Assembly (NCBI RefSeq): GCF_000247695.1
Contig: NW_004624784.1
Span: 5,668,655 to 5,732,654 of the forward strand
Direction of reading: 5' to 3'
DNA length: 64,000 nt
Origin: Heterocephalus glaber
Lineage: Eukaryota > Chordata > Mammalia > Rodentia > Bathyergidae
Below are positions 34,441 through 46,990 of the stretch, piece after piece. Numbering within the stretch: position 1 is the stretch's first letter; each line of letters starts with the position of its first letter. The notes under the pieces were generated by a model. That model was given only the letters and a program-made list of their open reading frames with translations, was not told where the DNA came from and made no database searches. Made by a program: the position numbers and the translations under genes.

Positions 34441-37400
34441 AACTACTGTGCATACATAAACATGGGGATATTAGAATTTCCTCCATATATTATTTGTTCT
34501 TCTGCCTCCAACCCTGCCCAAATAGGATTCTGACGTATCGCTATGGGCCTTCAAATTGGCTGGATTTTCTTTTTAGCAGAGCCACCAGTTTCAACCTTTG
34601 GTAATGATTTCCTTTCAGCAGCACTCTAGTACACAGAGTCAATCACCAATGTTCTCTAATACAGTAATCTCTTATAGGGTAGGACTCCACTACATATGTT
34701 TACATCACAGCCTACACAAAATGGAATTATTTGTACAACCATGATGCACTATGATAAACAAAGGGGTATTCTGGCTACCCCAGGACCCACTCACTTGCCT
34801 GAGAGCCAAGGTGGTGGATATCAGACACATATGCAATGGTTGAGAAGTTCTGCCTTATAGCAGCCTCTCAGTTTTCTCACACAGAAGGGAAAAGACTTAA
34901 TTGTAAGAGTATATCAAATGAGAATAAAAAACAAATCCAAGTCTATCTAGACTTAAACATAGTGCTCTATCTATTAATGGCTATTACCAAAGCTAAAGTT
35001 CAAGGAGGTGAATGCAGGCGCAGAAGAAACTCTCTTAGGTATAAACCAGGTCCTAGGTAAATAAGGAAAAAGCAAAAGGACATAGAGCAGCTGGGTTTTC
35101 CAGATCTGTGATATGTGAGATGATGTGGTCACACACATTCCATTTTCAGAGTCCACATACAAGTGACTAGACATCTAAAAACAGGTTTTACATTTCAGTT
35201 GTGCCATGTGACAGGTGTCTGTCAAAATTAGGTCAAAGCTACTCAGTACAACACTGACATACAGTGATAGAGGGGTTGCTCCTGCTATTGGTTGGGTATT
35301 TCTAAACTTGTCCCACATTAAAAACAAACAAACAAAAACAAACAAACCCAAGACTAAAAAAAATTTAAAAATGAACTGGGTTGCTGTTACCTGCATGCCC
35401 AGTTACTGGTGGCAGACAGAAAGCAATTACTTCTGCTCCTTTTCCACTCTCCCAAGTTGTGAAGAAATCCCCCATACACAAACAAAAACTAAAGATCACC
35501 CTCATCCTAGTTTGCTTCAGAAAACTGCTATAGTTGCCACTACCAAACGGAGCCCTCTCTGCAGGCTTCCTGCACACATCAGAACCTGTAGAATTCTGTG
35601 ATTCTGTACACTTGAGATAAGCCTAAGAGCTGTGAAATTCAGTTATATAAGTTATTGATTGGACAGGATTCCATTTGTATAGGTACCATTAGTTTTCACA
35701 CTTCTCAGTCTACTGAACATGTTCCGCATTTTGTCTTGCAGAATTTTCATCAAATCATAACCTCGGAGAATGTGGAAGCCACAGGGAGTGTGACAAATTG
35801 CTTCATGACAACCATTTCAGAACTAGTAGCAACAACTGCACCATTTTAAGTACCTGTGATTTGTGAATTTTTAGTCTATGAGCTAAAACTATTTTAACCT
35901 AGGAGATTTAATTTTTAAAATTAATAATTACTTTTTAGACAAATTCATAAAAATAAGATTGACTAACTTCTATAAAAACTGATTTATTCTGTTCTAATAT
36001 ATGAATTTTAGAGTTACAAAATATTAATGTTTATTTTGCCATGCATTATTATGCTCACATTTTAAGAATGTGGATGCAAGATGTGTTTTTCTCAGACTCA
36101 AGATTTATAATATAAAAGTTTACTGAATTGGAGGCATTTCAGTTGGATTTCCAACACACATGATTTTCCACAGCAGAATTATCTAAGGCACAGGATTTGG
36201 TGCACTCACACATAACTTTGAAATATAGCCCTATGAGTCTATCTGGAGAATATGCCAAGCTTTCTAATAGCAAGCAAGGCTGAGGTACTGGCATTTGAGA
36301 CCAGACCTAGCTAAAAGAGCTCCTGAAAGGCATCAAGCCTTATACAAAACATCAGAAAGTGATCAAGACATAAAAACCACAAAAATGTAAAGTTACTTAG
36401 ACCAGTTACTGTGTCCTTGATTGTTATTAATAGTAAGTGTTTACCTAACATTTACCTAGAGGCTTTAGTGAATATAACAAAGCAATCTTGATTTTATGCA
36501 ATTCACCTTGTGAACAACACCAAACAAGGACTCAGTAGAATACTGGTTTAACCGCTGGCATCATGTTTTTCTTAGTGTTGAAGAGCAAAATTAAAGCTTC
36601 CTCATTCAGATGCTTCATTCAAGTCCCAGTACCAGACACACATATGGCCAAAGTCAGCTCTTTGGGGTGTTCTACTGTATGGTGCTATAAACAGATCTGG
36701 ATTCAGACAATGTAGAAAGAAAAGACAGAATGAAGTTTACAATAGCAGCTGGTATATTTTAAATTGTTGGAGCTATTTTAAAATGATTTTCCATTGACTG
36801 CCTTTCTGTACTATAAATCTTTTTTTCCTCCTCCAAAAAACTAAACTATTAAAGATCTTTCAATTAGTGAGACTGAAGGGTCAGTGGGTCTGAGTCATAT
36901 ACAAATCATCCCTAATAAAAATGATTCTAAAATGCATTTTCATTGCATTAAAACTGTTCTGTGCATGTATCTTCAAGGACACATTATTCCAGAAGCATTT
37001 AAAGTATTATTTTTATGCTATTGTTATATTTTAGAATAGAATATACGTAACAAGAATTAGAACTTCCTGTACATATATATTATATTCTTTAGAAGGCCTC
37101 AGTGATGGAAAGTCTTTGTTCTCTGGGAGTGGATTTGATTTTTAGAAACAGTCTAATAGTCTGACTAGCAAATAAAGGTAAATGATTTAGCTAGGTTATT
37201 CTCCTTCAGGTTAAAATAATCAATGTGGCTATAAAATAAAGAGACTAACTTTTTTATACAGGATTTACAAACTAGTTCCTCAAACACACTTACTTGAGAA
37301 TCTTTAAACTATGGTTCCCATTTCCTGAAATCTGTTATAAAACACTCTTTTTCACTCATAAAAGAGCTGAGGGTCACTTTAAAAGGCCTTCAGTTAAACA

Positions 37401-37667
37401 TCCAAATGCAGAGTGGTCCAGCTTAACATCCATATTTATCCAACCAGTATCATGTTTCTTTAATAACAGTTGTCATGATTCATTACTGCTTCTGTCTCTT
37501 CCTCTGGACCTGTGCTGCCCAATACAGTAACCATTAAACACATATGGCTACTTATATTTAAATTCAAATTAGTTATAATTAAGGAAAATTTAAAAACTAA
37601 TAAATTGGATTTCACCAAAATGAAGAACTTCTGTTCCCTGAAAGATGCTATTAAGAGACTAGAAAGA

Positions 37668-37865
37668 AGCCAGACATGGTAGCACACACCTGTAATCCTT
37701 ATACTGAGGGAGGCTGACACAAGAGGGCTGTAAGTTTAAGACTATCCTAGACAATTTAGTGTCTCAGTAAGACCATGTCCCAGAATAAAACATAAAACGG
37801 GCTGGGGAAGCAGCTCAGTGAAAAAGTCCTGGGTTCAATCCCTAGCAGAGAGATAAGTAAATATA
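37668..37865 (+). mobile_element. Composite B1-ID SINE
   Basis: GCCAGACATGGTAGCACACA, CCTGTAATCCTTATACTGAG and GTCTCAGTAAGACCATGTCC are the B1 part. GGGCTGGGGAAGCAGCTCAG and GGGTTCAATCCCTAGCA are the ID part. Confidence 0.85.
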
Positions 37866-38439
37866 TAAAATGCTAAAAGAGAAAAGAAAGATGAGTCATA
37901 GAGTGAAGACTTTACAAATCACCTATCTGGCAAAGTATTTGAAAACAGAATGTATCAAATCAAAAGTCAATTATAAAGAAAGGAAATCAAAACTGGAAAA
38001 ATATTTAAATGGGTACTTCACCAAAGAGAATATATAGGTGAAAAATAAGCACGTGAAAAGATGCCCAGTCATCAATCATTAAGTAAATGTAAAACAAAAC
38101 CACTAGATACTACTTTATATTGACTAAGATGACTATGACCAAAAAAGACAGATAATAACAAGTGATGGTAAGAATGTGAAGAAACTGGAATCTCAGACAG
38201 GGCTAGTGGAATGTAAATTCACTTTGGAAAAGAGGAATGAAACAGTTTCTTAAAAAGTTAAAACCAAACTTAAAATATGATCCAATTTCACAACATACCT
38301 AAAAGAAATGGAAGCACAGGTCCACACAGGCTTATATATGAATGTTCACAAAGGCTTCCCTTGAAATAGTCAAAATTAGGAAATTATCCAAATGCTTACT
38401 AACAGTTGAATGAATAAACAAATTGTGGTTCACATGTTA

Positions 38440-38752
38440 ACCATTCCTAGTCTGAAAATCCAAAATCCAAAATGCTTCAAAATATGACACTTCCTGAGCA
38501 CTGACATGATTTCACAAACGGAAAATTCTAGATTTCATGTTACATGTTTTAAAATACAAATACTGTACAAAATTATTTTCATACTATATGTATGAGGTAC
38601 ATATGAAATATAAATGTCTTTCACGTTTAGACTTCAATGTCATCCTCAAGACATCTCATTATGTATATATAAATATTTCAAAATCCCAAAACTTCCAAAA
38701 TTCAAAACTTCTGGTCCCCAAAACTGACAGAGAATATTCAACCTTTACTACT
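38440..38752. mobile_element. MER2-type palindromic Tigger-family element
   Basis: GTCTGAAAATCCAAAATCCA, TTCACAAACGGAAAATTCTA, GTCATCCTCAAGACATCTCA and AAATCCCAAAACTTCCAAAA. It lies between GTTA and TACTACTGAGCAATGA of the L1 text, consistent with a TA target. Confidence 0.6.
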
Positions 38753-39022
38753 GAGCAATGACAGACACTACTGATATACATACCAACATGGATGAATACC
38801 TAAACATTATACTGAATGAAAGAAGCTAGACAAAAAAGAATAAAAGTATGATTCCATTTATATAAGTTCTTGAAAATGCAAAGTTAATCTACAATTACAG
38901 AAAACAAGCTAGTAATTCTTCAGGAAATGGTTTTACATATACATACTTTTTTCAAAATTTAAAGATTTATATACTTTAAGTATGTGAAGTTTATTGTATA
39001 TCAATTACACCTCAATGAAGCT

Positions 39023-39232
39023 GTTAAAAAATCCTAGACAGGTGTAATGGTAAATGCCTTAATCCCAGCACTCTGGGAAGCTGAAGCAGGAGGATCACAA
39101 GTTCGAGCTCAGCCTGAGCAACTTAATAACTCTGAGACAGTGTCTCAGAATTTAAAGGGGCTAGGGATGTAATTCAGTGTGAAAGCCTTGGGTTCAATTC
39201 CCAGCACTACTATTACAACAAAGAAACAAATT
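39023..39232 (+). mobile_element. Composite B1-ID SINE at the L1M tail
   Basis: GACAGGTGTAATGGTAAATG, TTAATCCCAGCACTCTGGGA and GGATCACAAGTTCGAGCTCA (B1), then GGGGCTAGGGATGTAATTCA and GGGTTCAATTCCCAGCAC (ID). Confidence 0.85.
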
Positions 39233-39379
39233 TAAAAACCCAATAGCAAAAACTAACTCTTCAGTTGTACCAGGGCATTTCAAGAGCTCAGTAGGTAAGT
39301 GCAGCCAATGATCACTGAACTAGACATTCCAGATAAATAAAGGTGCATCATGGCAACAAGTCCCACTCAACAACATTGC

Positions 39380-39597
39380 TTGGACAGGAGTCAGGAAACT
39401 ATGTAACAGGGACCCACTTCATGTTTTCCTAAATAAAGTTTTACTGGAACACAGCTAAGCCAATTCATGCACGTATTGTCCATGGCTTCTTTGGTACTAC
39501 AATGGCAGAGCTAAACAATTGCAACAGACACCATATGGCCTGCTAACCTAAAATATTTGCTGTCTGGTCCTTTATGTAAGGTTTGCTGACCCTCCTC
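39380..39597 (+). mobile_element. MER20 hAT-Charlie MITE
   Basis: CAGGAGTCAGGAAACTATGT, TAAATAAAGTTTTACTGGAA, CACAGCTAAGCCAATTCATG, ACAATGGCAGAGCTAAACAA and CTAAAATATTTGCTGTCTGG match MER20 nearly end to end (about 215 bp). MER20 copies are reported to act as endometrial enhancers. This one lies in ARHGAP20 intron 1; no regulatory role can be read from sequence alone. Confidence 0.85.
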
Positions 39598-39639
39598 TAA
39601 ACCATAAATTCTCAGGATAGGGGACATGCCTATCCTGTT

Positions 39640-40330
39640 TACTGCTCCACATAACGCAATTAATATGTACAGAGTACCTGATATGTAGAAAGCACTATTT
39701 CTATGCACTGAGGATACAACCTGGAATAACATAGACTAAGACCCTATTCTTACAGTGTTCACAATCTGGTAGAGGTGACAGGTATAAGGTAAATATGAAA
39801 ATATGAGACAAAGTGTAATACTAAGATAACAAGAAAGCAGAGGATACAGAGCATAATTGAGAGGTAACTTCCTTTTAGTTAGGAAAGGCCTATGGGAATG
39901 CTATGAATGCTATGAATCAACACTGTAAAGACTGGGAGCAGATGCAGAGGGAAAAACACCACCAAAGCCTCAAAATAGGAATGGATTTGAGGACTTGATT
40001 TAAGAAAAAGAAAGGCCACATGGCAGGGCCAAGAAAAGGAGTCTGGATTTTCTCATGTGATAGAAAGGCACTCCAGGATTTTAAGCAGGTGAGAAACATA
40101 ATTAATTTACATTGCTTAAAGATCTTTCTGGTATGTTAAATGGAGACTGGGTTATGGAAAGACAAGAAAAGTGTTAGACAAGAAGTCTCTGCAAAGGCAC
40201 AAGTGAAAGACGGTGGTGCTTGGGTTACGGTGGCAGCAGTGGAGACGAACTTATGTTTCAAGTGATAACAGCTTTTCTGATGGATTGTTGTAGAATGAGG
40301 AAATGAGTTTAAAAATGAATTCTAAATTTT
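39640..40330 (+). mobile_element. L2-like ancient repeat relic
   Basis: GAGTACCTGATATGTAGAAA, TGCACTGAGGATACAACCTG, TCTTACAGTGTTCACAATCT, GAGTCTGGATTTTCTCATGT, TTTTAAGCAGGTGAGAAACA and CTTAAAGATCTTTCTGGTAT follow a common mammalian relic order. The family name is uncertain. Confidence 0.4.
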
Positions 40331-41394
40331 TGACTTGAACAACTGAGACACAATGTTATGAATTACAGATAGGAGAAAAATTACAAACAATAAGTGCTAA
40401 CATTTTAGTGTCTATTTATGTCATCATTCATTCACGTTTAATTTTCCCGATAATCTTGGGGACAGATTCTGGCTTGGTAGTATATCAATCCATTATGTTT
40501 TATAATAAAGGCCACCATCTTAGAAATAATGACTATGCTGAGTTAAAAAAAGACGGGAAAGGGGCAAAACAGCCCTTCATTTATTGAACATTTACTCCTT
40601 GACAAATGATGAAGCTACTCTTTAGTATTTCTTCTCTTTTACCAGCATGCTTAATGAGCCTTGGGCAGAGGTTGGAAGAAAACTGTTCAGGAAAATTAAT
40701 TTTGATTTTTTACAATTCCTCAAAATTACAAAATATAAACAATGCTTTACATTCATTTGACATCTTTTTGTACCATTAACCTGATAACGTACAGGTTTTG
40801 TTTGGAAAGACTTGATTACAAACACATTCCCTCCATCTCTGAAGGGGAGAAGATGACAAAGACAAACAGCAGCTTCAATACATCAAAGGCTGAGCCAGCA
40901 GAGCAGCCCATGCATCAAGTTCATGGACACCCCTAAATGGCTCTGCCACAAGGTCAAGGTCCTTTGGAGCACACAGGCACTACACGTCTATACCTGCAGC
41001 ATGATCTCACTTCTCTTCATTGACCTCTTAGCCAACCCAGTACATTGGTGGGAAGATTTCTTAAAGAATGAAAAATTTGGACAAGTAAGGAGCCTTGTAA
41101 CCCCTTAAGCCTCTAATTATAGCAATACAATGCCTTAAAATATATCTTAAGAGCTAGATTATCCTTCTCGCCAAAATTTGTTTCTGGGGAAGCTGGCAAA
41201 GCATCATCACGGCAAGGAACAAAAATGGCCAAACATCTGAAAGTCTTGTGCTGAAGGACGGGGAGGCAGACATGGCTAGAAACATCCAAACCAATTCCTA
41301 AGAGACTGAGAGCCAAGGCCGGGAGGTCCCAGCCCACGTGCACTAACTGGCTCAGGGAACAGTTCCAAAGAAATCTGACCCCAATCGGAATCCT

Positions 41395-42632
41395 CCCTCC
41401 GCGCCGCAGACGTGTTTATCAGAAGGGAATGCTACAAGTTGTTACCCGCACCCCTCCTAGCTCTGACAGGGAACACGCGAGGCCACCCCCACGCCCACAC
41501 CCACACCCAGACCCTCTCCAGCCCTGCCAGAGTCCCAAGGGCCAGGGATCAGCTCATTGCGAAGGCCTGGGCTTTCCACTACAGCCCCCTTTGCCCCCGC
41601 CCAGCCCAGCTGCAGGCCAAGTCGAATCTTCGCGTCCCCGTGGCACGGTCCATTTAGCATCGCGCATCTGCACCCTCAATTCTGACCACCCCCACCCGAC
41701 CAGGACCGCGCTCCCCGTGGGAAGAACCCTCTATCTTCAGAAGTAAGCCAAGCAGCTGCGCCTCCGCAGCCAGGTGAGGGGCAGAGCCCGCGCCGCAGCC
41801 CGGCCGCCTGGCCGCCTACCTTCTTCTGCGCCCCGGGCGGGCAGCACCAGCTCTAAGGACTTCGGTGCCGACCCCGCCAAGGCCACTTCGCTAGGCTGGA
41901 GGAAGACGACCCCCTCCGCCAAATCCAGGGCTGCGCTCCGCGACTGCGGATCCGGCGGCAGATGGAGACGGGGCTGCAGGGTTCGTCAGAGGCGAACTGA
42001 AACTAGATGCTGGGAGCTGGAGTTTCTGGGGATCACCTGGGTGGGGAGCAGCGGCGCGTCGGCGAGAGTGGTGAGGGACTGTGAGGAGGCCGGGACGAAC
42101 GGCTCGGCTCTGCCGAGCCTCAAGGGCCAAAGGCGGTTGGCTCGTTCGGCTCGAGCGGAGGGCTTGCGCCGGCGTGGGGGCTGCGGCGGCGGCGGCGAGG
42201 GGCGCGAGGCCCCAGCTCGGCGTTCTTACCTTCTTGGTGCCCGGGCCTCCCGCGAGCCGAGACACTCCTGTCAGGGAAGAGGAGCGGGGCGGCTGTCCCC
42301 CTAGGGTCTCCTGCTGGGGGGACATCGCTTCCATGAAGAAAATCTTCAAGTAAGTCCCAGCTCAGGAGGAGGCTACGCGGTCATGTCCGCGTGCGGACGG
42401 CCGGAGGGGCGAGGGCGGGCTAGTCGAAGCGCGGCCGCCGCGCTCAGGCAGGGAGCCGGGCTCCGGGTGCGGGCGACGCACCTCCCGTCGGGGCCATGTA
42501 CCGCAGCGCTCCGCTCCGCGCCGCGGCTGGAGGCGACTGCAGCGCGACCGCCAGTCAGCGCCGCGGAGGCCCCGCCCCGGCCCGCCCCCTCCGCGCGGGA
42601 GCCGCCCCGCCCCCGCCGCCCTCCAGGCCTCA
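41395..42632 (-). promoter_or_regulatory. ARHGAP20: CpG island promoter of ARHGAP20
   Basis: The only strongly GC- and CpG-rich tract in an otherwise AT-rich window, with sharp edges near 41.4 and 42.63 kb. It covers the first coding exon and the start of intron 1, and extends about 300 bp upstream of the start codon. Several GC boxes (CCCCGCCCC type) cluster at 42570-42622, suited to Sp/KLF binding, and no clear TATA box is placed near them, as expected for a dispersed CpG-island promoter. An E-box (CACGTG) lies just outside at about 41333. The transcription start cannot be fixed from sequence; between the GC boxes and 42334 is most likely. Confidence 0.8.
42230..42334 (-). CDS. ARHGAP20: ARHGAP20 coding exon 1 (N-terminus of Rho GTPase-activating protein 20)
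   Basis: Read on the minus strand, 35 codons start MEAMSPQQETLGG, continue through SSSLTGVSRLAGG and end in KK. They stop exactly at a consensus donor (AAG|GTAAGA, intron side at 42229). I recognise this as the N-terminus of mammalian ARHGAP20, and its splice phase 0 joins in frame to the exon at 27553-27635. ARHGAP20 is a cytoplasmic Rho-family GTPase activator with PH, Ras-associating and RhoGAP domains. The mouse protein is reported as a Rap1-responsive RhoGAP in neurite outgrowth, and the human locus as disrupted in some B-CLL. Those domains lie in later exons outside the window. I chose the ATG at 42334 because it matches the known start; a second in-frame ATG follows at 42325. The exon sits in a CpG island. 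The stretch encodes only a Ser/Gly-rich N-terminal tail without a recognisable domain. The identification is from memory of the protein, not from a search. Confidence 0.9.
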
Positions 42633-43127
42633 ACCTTTTTTTTCTACCCACGGTGTTAATGTAGACATCAAAAGTCCTGTCATTTCTCTTTTCCCATCAT
42701 ACCCACGGGTGCACAATACACATGCGTGGACATTCAAGGTGTTGAAGAGAAGAATCGTGACATTAGACCACACAGATGTTTGTTGAACAAGTGACCATGG
42801 TTTTCCTAATACTAGATATAACAATAGTCTTTGTAATCTACACTTATTCCTATTAAAAATGAGAATTGTTCTATGACTCATAAATGGAATATAGAGGCTT
42901 TGTTTAGTTCTGTTTTCCTAGAATAAATAGGAACGTACTGAGTTAAAGGCAGAAGGAAGAAGTTTCAGAGGAACATATTATACATAAGAAAAAGAAGTTC
43001 AGCACGAGGAGGTTTTGGGTTGTTTTTTTGGAGCAAAAAAATGTTTTTGAAAAATCATCTATAGCCACCAAAGAATGAAAGCAGCATAATTTAAGACTGG
43101 TTCTTAAGACTGGGAGCTTTTAAGAAT

Positions 43128-43331
43128 ACACTGGACCTTTGACTTACGAATTCCATCTGTTGTCGAGAGCTGGTTGTAACTCAAGTTGGTTGTTAGTCAA
43201 TACAGCTGAGATCTGGATGTTTATCTGGGTACGTGCTATAGATAACGAGAAGCAGATGAATCTTCCATTAACTTAATTAACCCGAGTTGTTCATATGTCT
43301 GGCCAGTCATAACTTGAGGGTTCACTATATT
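43128..43331. mobile_element. Tc1/mariner-superfamily MITE
   Basis: Left end CACTGGACCTTTGACTTACG; the right end complement reads TAGTGAACCCTCAAGTTATG. These are imperfect terminal inverted repeats of about 20 bp, each next to TA. The internal TTGTAACTCAAGTTGGTTGT is typical of such Tigger-group MITEs. Family name not recalled. Confidence 0.55.
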
Positions 43332-44544
43332 TTACTTTTTCTCCAGAGAGTCTGATTTAATTGTTTGGGGTTACAGCCTGATGATTGTGATTTTTAAACA
43401 TGGGGATTTTAGAAAACCTTTGTAGGTGAGCCTACACAAAACATCTCACAACCTGGTTACTGGAGTGATGGTGTTCGTGGTTAGGAGGAGAGAGTCTGTA
43501 GATTATGAACAGCAGCCAGTTAAGAGATAAATCAAAGTAAATAATTCAGTAATACAAAAACCATGGTGAAAAAGATGGGCTGGTGAACACTAAATTAATT
43601 TAAGTATAAAACTAAGTAAGTATAAAACGAAATAATTAAGAAGTTACTGCAACAAGACGAGGGGCAAATGTAGTTACATCTTAATGTATACAGAAAAAAG
43701 ACAAACATTATTGACAGGTCAGGGCAGGAGAGAGAAAAAGAAGTCTGTTAATGTCTTCTTTCAAGCATAGTTTCAGTAGTGACTAAAACAGGTGATTGTA
43801 GGGTTTTAAAATATGACAGTTTTTTATTAATATGTTGTAGTCTGTCTTTGTGTTCTTTATTCCCTGCATAAAACCTTCAAGAACTCCTTTAGGAAGTATT
43901 ATCTCTTGTGGAATAATATTTTATTTAATTATGGCAATTTCCTCTATTTAACTTATTTTCTTTTATAAAATTCAAGGAAAATTAAGTTTCTTATTCATTT
44001 TTATTGATCCATCAATAAATACATACATGTGTTCATCTATCATAGTTGTATAGAAAATAATAGAGATATGTGACTCTAATACTAATAGTGGTAATTTCTG
44101 GGTAATGGAGCTTAAAGTGATTTAAAAATTTAAGCTTTCTGAATTGCCTAATCCCTTATACTAGGATGTATCATCTTTACAGAAAGAATAGAATGATTTT
44201 TCTTTACAATGCAGAAAAATAGAAGTTAATGTGTTAAAATATTAATAATAATTTAGCCTAAATAGGGTATTTTCATTTTCTTCTTGTACTTCACATTTTT
44301 CCTGTTTCTAAAAAGTGGTAGCAAAACATTTGTAAAGTAATCATCTTAGGAAATGTATTAAAAAACATTTGCAAATAGGTACTTTGCTTAACTTCTGCTC
44401 TTCAGAATAAAGTTTAAGATGAAATTTGCCTTAGAATCCTAAACTTTAATAGTGGAATATTTGATAGATGTTAAACTGATAGAATGTTTAATAAGAATTG
44501 CAAAATGGGAAAATGCATTTGGAAACAGGGTAAGTGAAAAAGAC

Positions 44545-44720
44545 AGTAACCATTTCATGAATGTTTACTATATGCTTGGCACTGGTCTAAGTCTTTTATT
44601 CATTTTCTCATTTAGCCTTCATGATAAACCTATGAGATGCACAGTGGTAATATTTCTGCTTTTAAAAAAAGGAGGCTGAATTCTGTGACACTAAATGCCT
44701 CACCAAGATCTTTTAAGCCA
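44545..44720 (-). mobile_element. MIR SINE
   Basis: TACTATATGCTTGGCACTGG, TTTAGCCTTCATGATAAACC, CTATGAGATGCACAGTGGTA and GGAGGCTGAATTCTGTGAC: antisense MIR in order. Confidence 0.7.
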
Positions 44721-45361
44721 GGATCCTAATGCAGGATCCTATATGATCTCAAGGGATCTTTATATTCATTCTCCCATTTATTCTCATACTAATTCTGTGG
44801 TGGATTTTTTCCTAATAGATCAGAAACTGATGGATTAAAGGTGAAATAATTTTTTGAGATCACATGACAGAGCTCAAAATCACATCTTTATGATTCCACC
44901 ACTTAAGAGCTTTCCAATGTGCCAAACTTTAATGTAGTGTGTGTGTTGTACAATCACGTGTATGCTATCATAGAAACAAATGCATTTTTATAGTGATTTA
45001 ATAATTTGATGTGATTTCCAGCCTTTCTCCTTCCCTATCCCAAAGGGGAATGGGCAAAACGTGCCATACAGAGAAGTCTTGATTCCCAAGACTTTCGCAT
45101 ACCAACCCAATTTTACAATCTAGGAAGCATGCTTGAAGCAATTTTTACTCAAGATCAGAACTGAATTTTGTAGCCACATGGTTTATGGCTCTAGTTGTGC
45201 CCTAGAAGTGATAGAAATTGGAGAAGGGCAGAGACAGTGAGGTTTTTACAATACAACCAAATGATAATTTTCTACTTAATTCTTCAGCTTAGAGACAGCT
45301 AGGGCAAACAGAACAAAATAAACCTAATAAATTCTAGTTTTTCTATCATTTTAGGTACTTT

Positions 45362-45398
45362 TTTTCTTCCCTTTCCTTTCTTTCTTTCTTTTCACACA

Positions 45399-45437
<39 letters not shown>
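45362..45437. repeat. Polypyrimidine tract plus (CA)n microsatellite
   Basis: CTTTC-type repeats (45366-45392) run straight into about 20 CA units, broken once by a TA. Confidence 0.95.
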
Positions 45438-45438
<1 letters not shown>

Positions 45439-45477
45439 CCTTTTTGTCTTGTCTTATCTTTTTTCTTTTTAAAATGA

Positions 45478-45664
45478 TACTGGAGATCCATCCCAGGAGT
45501 GTTCTACCACCTAGCTACATCCTTAGTCTTTATTTTTTTATTTTTTTTATTTTGAGATAGTGTGTCACTGAGTTGCCCAGATGGAACTTGGACTCAAAAA
45601 CCTCCTGTCTCAGCCTCCTAAAGTCCTGGGATTAAAGGAGTGCATCATTGCACCAGACATACAT
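45478..45664 (-). mobile_element. Composite B1-ID SINE
   Basis: ID complement (ACTGGAGATCCATCCCAGGA, TAGCTACATCCTTAGTC), T-rich linker, then B1 complement (GTTGCCCAGATGGAACTTGG, CTGGGATTAAAGGAGTGCAT). Confidence 0.8.
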
Positions 45665-46834
45665 TTTAAGCTCAAGTTAGTAGAAAATGGACAGATCTGG
45701 AGTTGTTTCACAGTACTCTTCTATGTTTGTAAATTAGAAAATAAAGAGTAATCTTGGAGAAACAATTGCTTAGCAATGGGTTCTGTAAAATAAAGATGTT
45801 TGATATGTTTTTAGAATTATGTACTACATACAGTCAAACTGCTTCAGATATCAGCAAATCAATGAATATAGGTTTTATTGTTGTAGGAGAGACCAACATA
45901 TCAGTTATTTATGCTCCGATATTTATCCTACTGTGTTATGAACCCATATTCTGAGGCAACAGGCCATAGAAAGAAACTCCTACCATGGTATGAATTTGTC
46001 CTTAGTTTCTTGTAAGGAATTATATGCCCTCCAAGAATCACAGATTTAAAAATAATCAGAAATATGTCTCAGAAAACTTAAGACTGCAAGATTTAGTTTT
46101 TGTTGAAATTTCAGAAAAATAGTAAAATTTTGATTAACTAGTAATATATTGAGCATATAATTAATCCCAAACTGCAGATGATCCTAAAATCAGTTTATAT
46201 TTGGTCTAGTAATGTGCTGACTTTACTTGATAATACCAATAAAGTTTCTTTGTTAATTGTATTATGTTTAGATTAATATAAAAATTGATCTGATTTCCTG
46301 GGGATTAAATAATTCAGGGAGGCACCCAGTCTAGGTTTATAGCTTTGCAGATAGGTTCTTCTCTGGGTAGCAAGTAACCTTGAATCTGTGGACTTTATTA
46401 CTGTCAGACCTAGAAAACTGGGCTAACAAAAGCATTGCATAAAGTAGTCATTTGAATAGGGACATTTTATAGTTGATTAAAAATATGAATCTGAAAAATT
46501 TTATTCCAAAGCTCTCAAGAAGAAGACTTGTAGTGTTTATGCTGGGGAAGAACGAGTAGTTAGTCCACTAAAATATTTTTAATCTTTACAAGAATATTTA
46601 CATTATTTTTCATAGTCACTGGCATGTTGCTGGCATTTTCATGCACAGTATTTATATCCAATAACTAGTACTAGCATTTTATTTAAACTAGAAACTAATT
46701 TCTAAGAATAAAAATTTTAAAAAATAAAAAAAAGAATAAAAATAAAAGAAATACGTAAGTTTATAAATTTGGTGCTGATACTATCCTTCTAAGAACCATT
46801 AGCACAAAGAAAATAAACTCCAGTTGCAGTCAAA

Positions 46835-46990
46835 GATCTTACCTTGCTTCCAGGACCCACAACTCAACTGTGTAAATACTGGCAAATTACTTAACTGCTC
46901 GGAACTTCCACTCAGTAATATTTAATGTTTACCTCAAGGGTGTGTTGGCCTGTTATATATGAGACAAATGTAGGTAAAAGTACAGTATAA
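46835..46990 (+). mobile_element. MIR SINE relic
   Basis: CAACTGTGTAAATACTGGCA, AATTACTTAACTGCTCGGAA and TGTTTACCTCAAGGGTGTG follow the sense MIR core. Confidence 0.5.

Larger units (their letters stand above)
37585..39015 (+). mobile_element. Old L1M ORF2 3' end and 3' UTR, carrying nested insertions
   Basis: TTCACCAAAATGAAGAACTT opens the L1M C-terminal region. It continues AAATGGGTACTTCACCAAAG, AAGATGCCCAGTCATCAATC, GGTTCACATG, then (after a Tigger insertion) ACTGAGCAATGACAGACAC, GAATGAAAGAAGCTAGACAA and the 3' UTR ATTGTATATCAATTACACCT. Interrupted by a B1-ID SINE at 37668 and a MER2-type element at 38440. Confidence 0.8.
27636..42229 (-). other. ARHGAP20: ARHGAP20 intron 1
   Basis: Bounded by the exon 1 donor at 42228-42229 and the exon 2 acceptor at 27636-27637. 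It holds nested L1s with ID and mariner insertions (30.1-33.0 kb), another nested L1 (37.6-39.2 kb), MER20, MIR and L2-like relics, and the intronic side of the CpG island. Stretches at 28.02-28.91, 29.03-30.08, 33.0-34.25, 34.45-37.58 and 40.33-41.39 kb show no gene or repeat I can name. They are AT-rich with only short random ORFs. Confidence 0.8.

Noticed and set aside
35215..35601. Plus-strand 128-codon open frame
   Set aside because: It includes a low-complexity AACAAACAAAAAC stretch, matches no family I know, and has no splice or promoter support.
42332..42353. Plus-strand ATG giving MKKIFK, recalling the start of ANKRD26
   Set aside because: The match is only five residues, then a stop. 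The same bases lie at the ARHGAP20 start codon and just upstream of it on the other strand.
41412..42664. Several open frames of 80-180 codons on both strands in the CpG island
   Set aside because: GC-rich DNA lacks stop codons. Only the minus-strand frame at 42230-42334 matches a known protein and ends at a splice donor.
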